A stretch of 10,956 nt of DNA from Candidatus Caldarchaeum sp. (GTDB lineage Archaea; Thermoproteota; Nitrososphaeria_A; Caldarchaeales; Caldarchaeaceae). Shown piece after piece: positions 6,641-10,956 of this stretch. The stretch lies in the NCBI GenBank assembly GCA_025054795.1, contig JANWZU010000153.1, positions 1-10,956 on the forward strand, given 5' to 3'. The stretch's first letter is position 1. Each line of letters opens with the position of its first letter. Below the pieces are notes generated by a model. That model worked only from the letters and a program-made list of their open reading frames with translations. It made no database searches and was not told the origin of the DNA. The translations under genes were made by a program, and so were the position numbers.

Positions 6641-8169
6641 TCCATCTTGGGCCGTCTAACCTTACCCAGCCCAGCGGGCTCTAGGTTAAACACGATAGTC
6701 TTCAAAACCATCATCTCCTCAATCGAGTACCCTATCCCCTCCCTTCCTATACCCGACTCCTTAACTCCTCCGAACGGGAAGAACCCCACTCCATGCCGTG
6801 GAAAATCGTTTATCGTCACCTCGCCGACTCGTAGAGCCTTGGCCACCTTCCACATCCGGTAAAAGTCGTTGGTGAAGACCGCTGCGTCCAAGCCGTACTT
6901 GGAGCGCGTGGCCACCGCCAGTGCGTGGCTGTCGTTCTCAACCTCCATTATCGGGATTACAGGCCCGAAAGTTTCCTCCCAGACTATCGCAGCGGTCTCA
7001 GGAACGTGGTTGAGCACAGTAGGCTGGTGGTACGCCGCTTGACAGGAGCCGCCTGCCAAAAGCTCAGCGCCTTTCTCAACAGCGTCCAAGACCATCGAGT
7101 TCACTCTTCTGGCAGCAGCCTCGCTCACCAACGGCCCAACCCGGGTTGAAGGGTCTCTGGGGTCTCCGAGCCTCCACTCCTCCACAAACCTCAACACGTG
7201 GCTGACAAACTGCTCTGCAACAGATTTGTCGACCAAAACCATGCTGACCGCATCGCATCGCTGGCCGGCGTTCTTCAAAGAGCCTTCGACGCATTTTTTC
7301 GCAGCCAGCTCGAGGTCGGCGTCGTCCAAAACTACGGCGTATCCTTTACCGCCAAGCTCCAGATGAAGACGCTTGTTCACGGCGTGTCTTGCAACGTCTT
7401 TGCCGACTTCGGTGCTTCCCGTGAAAGAAATCATGCCAACCTCTGGATGGGCTGCTATGGCTCTGCCAAGCTCGCCCGGCCCGCACACGACGTTCAGCAC
7501 TCCGTCCGGCAGGCCTGCCAGCTGCAGCGTCCTCGCCAGCATAAGCAGCGAGACGGGTGTGTTGCTTGAAGGTTTTGCGACGACAGAGTTTGCTCCCAGC
7601 AGAGCGGGTATGATTTTAGCAGCAGGTATGAAGACCGGATAGTTGAAGGGCCCTATCGCTCCGACGACTCCGACAGGCTCTCTCAAAACTATGGCGATTT
7701 TACCGGCTGTGTCCGGCGACCAGTCGCCCGGTATGTACTCGCCGCTTATCATCCGAGCGTCCTCCATGCTTAGCCTCAGCCTCTCCGTCAAGGCGTTGAC
7801 TTCGCCCGGCGAGTCTGCAATCGGCCTGCCCATCTCGTAGGTGATGATTTTAGCAAACTCGTCTGCGTGCTGCTTGATTATCCGAGCCGTCTCCTCCATT
7901 ATCTCTATTCTGTCGATGGCTGCGAGAGACCTTATCTTATGCTGGCTGTCCCTCGCCGTGATTACGGCCTTGTCGACATCTGACACATTACATTTTTGAA
8001 CTTTGGCTATCGCAGAGCCGTTGATAGGCGACTGGACTTTGAACGTCGAACGGTCGGAGGTTTCGACCCAGCTTCCACCTATGAAGGCTTTGAAAACAGG
8101 CAGGCCTTCCTCATCCTCCACGTAAAGGTCCGTGAATATTCTGCTGAGCTGAAGGTTTATGGGCTCCAT
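6637..8169 (-). CDS. gapN: Non-phosphorylating glyceraldehyde-3-phosphate dehydrogenase (GAPN), aldehyde dehydrogenase family
   Basis: It probably oxidises glyceraldehyde-3-phosphate irreversibly to 3-phosphoglycerate with NAD(P), bypassing 1,3-bisphosphoglycerate, as in archaeal glycolysis and the semi-phosphorylative Entner-Doudoroff route. The 510 residues match archaeal GAPN. Aldehyde dehydrogenase catalytic residues are complete: Asn176 in GPFNYP, Lys199 for cofactor binding, FTGST (249-253), general base Glu271 in LELGGKG, nucleophile Cys305 in NAGQRC and Glu399 in ETFGP. Features matching GAPN rather than general aldehyde dehydrogenases are Tyr177, Arg304 before the cysteine and Arg458 in NDFPRHG, at positions where bacterial GapN binds the substrate phosphate. 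The end, GIGYSIEEMMVLKTIVF, is also GAPN-like. ATG 8169 follows a TATA-like box by about 28 bases. The gene is convergent with the hom-ask operon, its TAG sharing bases with the opposing TAA. A succinate-semialdehyde or other aldehyde dehydrogenase is the alternative. Confidence 0.88.
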   Translation of the reverse strand: MEPINLQLSRIFTDLYVEDEEGLPVFKAFIGGSWVETSDRSTFKVQSPINGSAIAKVQKCNVSDVDKAVITARDSQHKIRSLAAIDRIEIMEETARIIKQHADEFAKIITYEMGRPIADSPGEVNALTERLRLSMEDARMISGEYIPGDWSPDTAGKIAIVLREPVGVVGAIGPFNYPVFIPAAKIIPALLGANSVVAKPSSNTPVSLLMLARTLQLAGLPDGVLNVVCGPGELGRAIAAHPEVGMISFTGSTEVGKDVARHAVNKRLHLELGGKGYAVVLDDADLELAAKKCVEGSLKNAGQRCDAVSMVLVDKSVAEQFVSHVLRFVEEWRLGDPRDPSTRVGPLVSEAAARRVNSMVLDAVEKGAELLAGGSCQAAYHQPTVLNHVPETAAIVWEETFGPVIPIMEVENDSHALAVATRSKYGLDAAVFTNDFYRMWKVAKALRVGEVTINDFPRHGVGFFPFGGVKESGIGREGIGYSIEEMMVLKTIVFNLEPAGLGKVRRPKMD

Positions 8170-8194
8170 CTCGGCGAAAAGCCGTTTACCTATG

Positions 8195-8200
8195 ATTTAA
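8195..8200 (-). promoter_or_regulatory. TATA-like box for gapN
   Basis: Read on the - strand the box is TTAAAT, centred about 28 bases before the gapN ATG at 8169. It lies in the 59-base gap behind the upstream ORF, which is read on the same strand. gapN thus probably has its own nearly leaderless transcript. Confidence 0.45.
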
Positions 8201-8228
8201 GTTGTGAACAGGTTCAACCCTATGACTG

Positions 8229-8654
8229 TTAAATTCTTCCTTTGACAAGCTCCACGGTGTGTGAAAACTTGCTGCTGTGCATCACGGCCTGAAGCATCTC
8301 CTCAGCCGCAGCCATCATCAAAGGCTTGTCCAACGACTTGACGACAGCCGCAGCCTCCTCCGGCCTAACACCCAAATCAGCGGCCAGCCGTTGATAGTCA
8401 ACCGCTCCCGGCCCAACGTAGTAGGCTGAGAGGTTTAGCTGTGTAGACGGCTTGTAGTCCCTCACCTTGAAGAAGAACTCCGTCCAAGCCTTCACCTCCT
8501 CCCTTGAGTAGACTTTCCTCTTTTCAGGAAGCTTGACCATGGCGTTGCTGGGAAGAAGCTGCTGAGCCAGAAGCTGAAGAGCCCGCCACGTAGCTATGGA
8601 CCTCGACTCAGTAAGCCAAGTGTCCTCCTCTACGCAGCGGACGTAGTGCGGCAA
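8229..8654 (-). CDS. Hypothetical protein, 141 residues, mostly helical
   Basis: I do not recognise this protein. It is soluble-looking, without a signal peptide or membrane helix. The predicted content is mostly amphipathic helix: WRALQLLAQQLLP, SREEVKAWTEFFFKV, QRLAADLGVRPEEAAAVVKSL and MMAAAEEMLQAVMHSS. Only two Cys-free helical blocks around a YYVGPGAV turn break the pattern. The segment RLAADLGVRPEEAAAVVKSLD could resemble a helix-turn-helix, but I cannot establish DNA binding. The only upstream in-frame start is TTG 8654, since a TGA stop lies three codons earlier. The best TATA-like box, however, points to an out-of-frame ATG at 8664, so the 5' end is doubtful. It lies 59 bases upstream of gapN on the same strand and is divergent from the protease gene. 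The frame is open and composition resembles its neighbours, so I judge it real but uncharacterised. Confidence 0.55.
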   Translation of the reverse strand: MPHYVRCVEEDTWLTESRSIATWRALQLLAQQLLPSNAMVKLPEKRKVYSREEVKAWTEFFFKVRDYKPSTQLNLSAYYVGPGAVDYQRLAADLGVRPEEAAAVVKSLDKPLMMAAAEEMLQAVMHSSKFSHTVELVKGRI

Positions 8655-8685
8655 CAGCGGTCATTCCAGCCTCGGCGGCCTGCTG

Positions 8686-8692
8686 TTAATAA
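8686..8692 (-). promoter_or_regulatory. TATA-like box for the 141-residue ORF
   Basis: On the - strand this reads TTATTAA, the only AT-rich box in the 109-base divergent gap facing that way. Its centre is about 25 bases before an ATG at 8664 and about 35 before the TTG at 8654. The transcript would begin with a very short leader for the TTG, or leaderless at the out-of-frame ATG. Confidence 0.35.
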
Positions 8693-8735
8693 GCATGTCC
8701 CGAACATCCATCCAAACAGGATTTTCACGCAAGCC

Positions 8736-8741
8736 TATATA
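8736..8741 (+). promoter_or_regulatory. TATA box fixing the protease start at ATG 8764
   Basis: TATATA (within CCTATATACC) is centred about 25 bases before ATG 8764, ideal for a leaderless archaeal transcript. The box lies inside the longer open frame that starts at ATG 8695, so that earlier ATG would be upstream of the promoter and is unlikely to be used. Confidence 0.6.
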
Positions 8742-8763
8742 CCGGTGTTCGAGAATCAGGACG

Positions 8764-9960
8764 ATGGTGGAGCTAGTCAACGCCCTAGCCGTTCTTGCGG
8801 TGGCTTGGGTTGGGGCCTTTCTAATCCACAGGTTTTTGGTCAGGAGGTTGAGGCCGGCTTCTGCGGAGGCGGGGGCTGAACAGCCTCAGAACGACAGGCT
8901 TTCTGTGTCGCTGTATCCGCTGCTGCTGATTGTCAGAAGCCGTCGGGTGGCCAGGCCTCTTGACATCATAACCGAAAAGTCTCCCCGTCTCTGGGATGCG
9001 GTTTCGAGAGCCGCCGTGGCCACCGGCCTAGGGCTGATGGCCTTCGCCGTCTACATACTCAGCTCAAACCTCTCAACCTACCTTTTCAGGCCCGAGCAGG
9101 TCGGAGGCCAGAACATCGTCATACCTCTGATAATAGGGGTGACGATAAGGCTTGAGAACCTCCCCTACCTTTTCATCGCATTCGCCATAGTCCTCATCAC
9201 CCACGAAGGCCTCCACGGCATAATCGCCCGCAGGGAGGGGCTGCCGGTCAAGTCGGCCGGCGTCTTCTTCGTCTTCATCGTGCCGGGAGGCTTCGTCGAG
9301 CCTGATGAGCAGGCGTTCAAATCCGCCGACCCGGGTGTCAGGATACGTGTAGCCGCTGTCGGCTCCTTCGCCAACCTCATCGTCGGGCTGCTGGCCGTTC
9401 TGGCTATGTTCTCTTTCTTCGTTCCGCAGGAAGCTGGGCTTATAGCTGTGCAGGTGGAGGAGAACTCACGCATACCCGTCAACGAGGTTCTGCTTAGCAT
9501 CGACGACGTCCCGGTAAACAGCTACACGGCTAGGACGACGCTGATAACAATATCTAGCGTGCTAAGGATTAAGACGCTTGAAACAGAGTACGTCTTCGAG
9601 ACGAACCCGGAGGTGAGGGGTAGAGATCTGCCGCTCGGCACAATCATCAGAGGCTTGGGGGTGACGCAGGTCGACACCTACTTCCAGCCCCGTCTTCAGG
9701 GAGTTGACCCCGTCTCCTCCTACACTTTCTACCGAACGCTCTACTGGCTTCAGCTCGTCTCCATAGGGGTGGCGGTCTTCAACATGCTGCCCATCTACAT
9801 GCTCGACGGAAGCATAGTGCTGAGAGCCATGCTCGAAAGATACGTGAAAAACCCGAAGAGAGTCGTCGGCTTAGTCAACGCAGCCGCAATACTCTGCGTC
9901 GCACTTCTTGTCTCAAACATAGCCATGACCTACAGCTTCTTCGGCTTCTTCCAGCTTTAA
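8764..9960 (+). CDS. Site-2 protease-like membrane zinc metalloprotease (M50 family)
   Basis: An intramembrane protease of the S2P/RseP class, which cuts substrates within or near the membrane, commonly in regulated proteolysis of membrane-anchored factors. With ATG 8764 it has 398 residues. The zinc motif HEGLH (His147, Glu148, His151) lies at the end of a hydrophobic helix (about 130-148). The third ligand is expected to be Asp348 in NMLPIYMLDG, the classic second S2P motif. PGGFVEPDE (174-182) matches the conserved post-helix loop of archaeal S2Ps. A soluble region at about 220-310 (EENSRIPVNEVLLSIDDVPVN) fits an inserted PDZ-like domain. Other helices lie near 3-22, 82-104, 192-218 and 370-390. 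I start at 8764 rather than 8695 because the TATA box lies between them and the first helix begins right after 8764. No substrate or anti-sigma-like partner is visible nearby. Confidence 0.9.
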   Translation: MVELVNALAVLAVAWVGAFLIHRFLVRRLRPASAEAGAEQPQNDRLSVSLYPLLLIVRSRRVARPLDIITEKSPRLWDAVSRAAVATGLGLMAFAVYILSSNLSTYLFRPEQVGGQNIVIPLIIGVTIRLENLPYLFIAFAIVLITHEGLHGIIARREGLPVKSAGVFFVFIVPGGFVEPDEQAFKSADPGVRIRVAAVGSFANLIVGLLAVLAMFSFFVPQEAGLIAVQVEENSRIPVNEVLLSIDDVPVNSYTARTTLITISSVLRIKTLETEYVFETNPEVRGRDLPLGTIIRGLGVTQVDTYFQPRLQGVDPVSSYTFYRTLYWLQLVSIGVAVFNMLPIYMLDGSIVLRAMLERYVKNPKRVVGLVNAAAILCVALLVSNIAMTYSFFGFFQL

Positions 9961-9974
9961 CCCCGAAGTGAGAG

Positions 9975-9981
9975 ATATAAA
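9975..9981 (+). promoter_or_regulatory. TATA box for the dprA-like gene
   Basis: ATATAAA lies in the 41-base gap after the protease gene. Its centre is 24 bases before GTG 10002 and 33 before ATG 10011. Transcription would start at about 10002-10005, favouring GTG 10002 (leaderless) or ATG 10011 (short leader). Confidence 0.5.
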
Positions 9982-10001
9982 CAGGAAAGTAAGCATATCA
10001 A

Positions 10002-10703
10002 GTGCAAGGAATGGACGGACAGATGGTTCGACGGCTTACATTACCAGAGCTGTTAGGCCATCCTCTTAATCATTATGAACAACGTCACGCTCCGGAGGAA
10101 CTTTTTGTGGCTGGTAAGCTTCCAATCCCTTTACAAGCGCCACGTGTCTCCGTTGTGGGCACGAGAAACCCAACCGAAAAAGGAGTCGAATCCACAGCAG
10201 AGCTCGTTCAAAAACTCGTCCAGCGCAACGTCATAGTCGTGAGCGGACTGGCCAGAGGAATAGACACCATAGCCCACAGAACGACCATAGAAAACCGTGG
10301 AAAAACCGTCGCCGTCCTAGGCACTCCGTTGGACAGGTTCTACCCGCCTGAAAACCGAGAGCTGCAGCAGCACATAATGAATGAACACCTCGCCGTCAGC
10401 CAGTTTCCAGCAGGACACCAGACACGTCGAAGCGACTTCATACTGAGGAACAGAACCATGGCCTTAATCTCAGACGCAACAGTCATAGTCGAAGCCGGCG
10501 AGAGCAGCGGCGCTCTGTCGCAGGGATGGGAAGCTCTCCGCCTCGGAAGACCACTATTCATCACAGAGATAGTTATCAAACGACGGCTGGAGTGGCCCAG
10601 AATAATGATGAAATACGGCGCAAGAGTTTTGGATGACGTGGACGAGCTAATCGACCTCCTGCCAAGTCGGAAATTCGAGTGGATTAAACTACTTGAGTTA
10701 TAA
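10002..10703 (+). CDS. dprA: DprA/Smf-like DNA-processing protein (Rossmann-fold, compact form)
   Basis: Bacterial DprA binds incoming single-stranded DNA and loads RecA during transformation; the role of archaeal homologues is not settled. The Rossmann domain is clear: GTRNPTEKG (53-61), SGLARGIDTIAH (81-92), AVLGTPLDRFYPPENREL, SQFPAG (133-138), FILRNRTMALIS (146-157) and EAGESSGAL (164-172). At 233 residues it has a short N-terminal segment (LTLPELLGHPLNHYEQ, then APEELFVAG) and no room for the C-terminal winged helix of many DprAs. The family's usual Ser-Glu before the Pro is Ser-Gln here (Gln134). Starts considered are GTG 10002, ATG 10011 and ATG 10023; I keep 10002 on TATA spacing, with modest certainty. 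It stands alone on its strand and faces a nucleotidyltransferase gene. A nucleotide-sensing SLOG-type role is the alternative to DNA uptake. Confidence 0.88.
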   Translation: MQGMDGQMVRRLTLPELLGHPLNHYEQRHAPEELFVAGKLPIPLQAPRVSVVGTRNPTEKGVESTAELVQKLVQRNVIVVSGLARGIDTIAHRTTIENRGKTVAVLGTPLDRFYPPENRELQQHIMNEHLAVSQFPAGHQTRRSDFILRNRTMALISDATVIVEAGESSGALSQGWEALRLGRPLFITEIVIKRRLEWPRIMMKYGARVLDDVDELIDLLPSRKFEWIKLLEL

Positions 10704-10715
10704 ACTCCAAAACTG

Positions 10716-10742
10716 CGAAGGCCCTGAATCTTCGGGCGTTCG
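10716..10742. repeat. Imperfect inverted repeat between convergent genes
   Basis: CGAA-G-GCCC pairs with GGGC-G-TTCG around a nine-base loop with one G-G mismatch. An alternative perfect five-base pairing is CGAAG with CTTCG (10716-10720 and 10730-10734). It sits in the 59-base gap between the convergent dprA-like and nucleotidyltransferase genes, so it could limit read-through. No T-run characteristic of archaeal termination follows on the + strand. It may be chance. Confidence 0.3.
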
Positions 10743-10762
10743 GTTTGAAGCCGTCTGTAAAC

Positions 10763-10956
10763 CTAAACTTCAACGTGCTTGTCGATGAAACGTTTGTACC
10801 ATCCCTCGTATTCCTGCGGCGTGGCCATGTGTATCTGGAACGGGTTGACGAAGCCTACTGTCCGTAGTATTTCCACCTTCAGCCTGATTCTACGGTCGGC
10901 CTCCCGAGCTTCGTCTGTTATGATTAGCACGTCTATGTCGCTGTCGGGCCGCATGC
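10763..10956 (-). CDS. Minimal nucleotidyltransferase (MNT)-type domain protein (5' partial)
   Basis: This is the C-terminal part of a small nucleotidyltransferase of the Pol-beta-like superfamily. The visible residues begin with MRPDSDIDVLI, the end of the family signature GS-(x)n-SDIDVLI with the metal-binding Asp pair; the preceding GSxxxG part is beyond the right edge. The Met in that block is therefore not the start, and the frame continues off the window. The rest (NPFQIHMATPQEYEGWYKRFID) resembles the C-terminus of small stand-alone archaeal MNT proteins, often about 100-130 residues long and paired with a HEPN-domain protein in toxin-antitoxin-like modules. Any HEPN partner would have to lie beyond the right edge, since none is adjacent on the left. 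The domain call is good; the biological role is not determinable here. Confidence 0.8.
   Translation of the reverse strand, partial: MRPDSDIDVLIITDEAREADRRIRLKVEILRTVGFVNPFQIHMATPQEYEGWYKRFIDKHVEV

Noticed and set aside
7198..7569. Open frames on the + strand inside gapN
   Set aside because: They are opposite the catalytic core of gapN and do not encode any recognisable protein.
10716..10742. Part of a CRISPR or other repeat array
   Set aside because: It is a single imperfect inverted repeat. I saw no repeated units with spacers anywhere in the window.

Overview
The window looks like a chromosomal segment from a thermophilic archaeon, most likely of the TACK/Thermoproteota group, perhaps Caldarchaeales ('Aigarchaeota')-like. 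The lineage is an inference from gene content. The sequence shows moderately GC-rich, tightly packed genes. It shows archaeal TATA boxes about 24-29 nt ahead of start codons with little or no 5' leader, and frequent TTG and GTG starts. The GAPN and the site-2 protease are of archaeal type. The DNA is almost entirely coding: no gap reaches 300 bases, and I saw no rRNA, tRNA, insertion sequence or CRISPR array.

Layout. (1) 1-590, + strand: the 3' part of a LivM-type branched-chain amino acid/amide ABC permease that enters from the left edge. (2) 622-2961, +: the molybdopterin-binding large subunit of a xanthine dehydrogenase/CO dehydrogenase-family hydroxylase with its own promoter. Its FAD and [2Fe-2S] partners are not visible. 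(3) 3604-3017, -: a four-helix membrane protein with a Cys-Cys-Gly in one helix. It is divergent from (4) 3659-6640, +: a three-gene operon of homoserine dehydrogenase, aspartate kinase and an unrecognised 180-residue protein. One symmetric AT-rich box lies at the right distance from both divergent starts. (5) 8169-6637, -: a GapN-type aldehyde dehydrogenase converging on the operon with a 4-base overlap. Upstream of it on the same strand is an unrecognised 141-residue ORF (8654-8229). (6) 8764-9960, +: an archaeal site-2-protease-like intramembrane metalloprotease. (7) 10002-10703, +: a compact DprA/Smf-like protein. (8) 10956-10763, -: the C-terminal part of a minimal nucleotidyltransferase leaving at the right edge.

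How the genes work together. Homoserine dehydrogenase and aspartate kinase supply the aspartate-family pathway (threonine, methionine and, through aspartate semialdehyde, lysine). They are translationally coupled. GAPN carries out the irreversible, non-phosphorylating oxidation of glyceraldehyde-3-phosphate typical of archaeal glycolysis or semi-phosphorylative Entner-Doudoroff pathways. The permease and the molybdenum hydroxylase may belong to one uptake-and-oxidation locus for a small organic compound, but only the ends of that locus are visible. The right end (DprA-like protein facing a nucleotidyltransferase) is the most accessory-looking part. I see no clear, complete novel system. The best leads are the unknown third cistron of the hom-ask operon, the Cys-Cys membrane protein, the orphan hydroxylase subunit and the DprA/nucleotidyltransferase pair.
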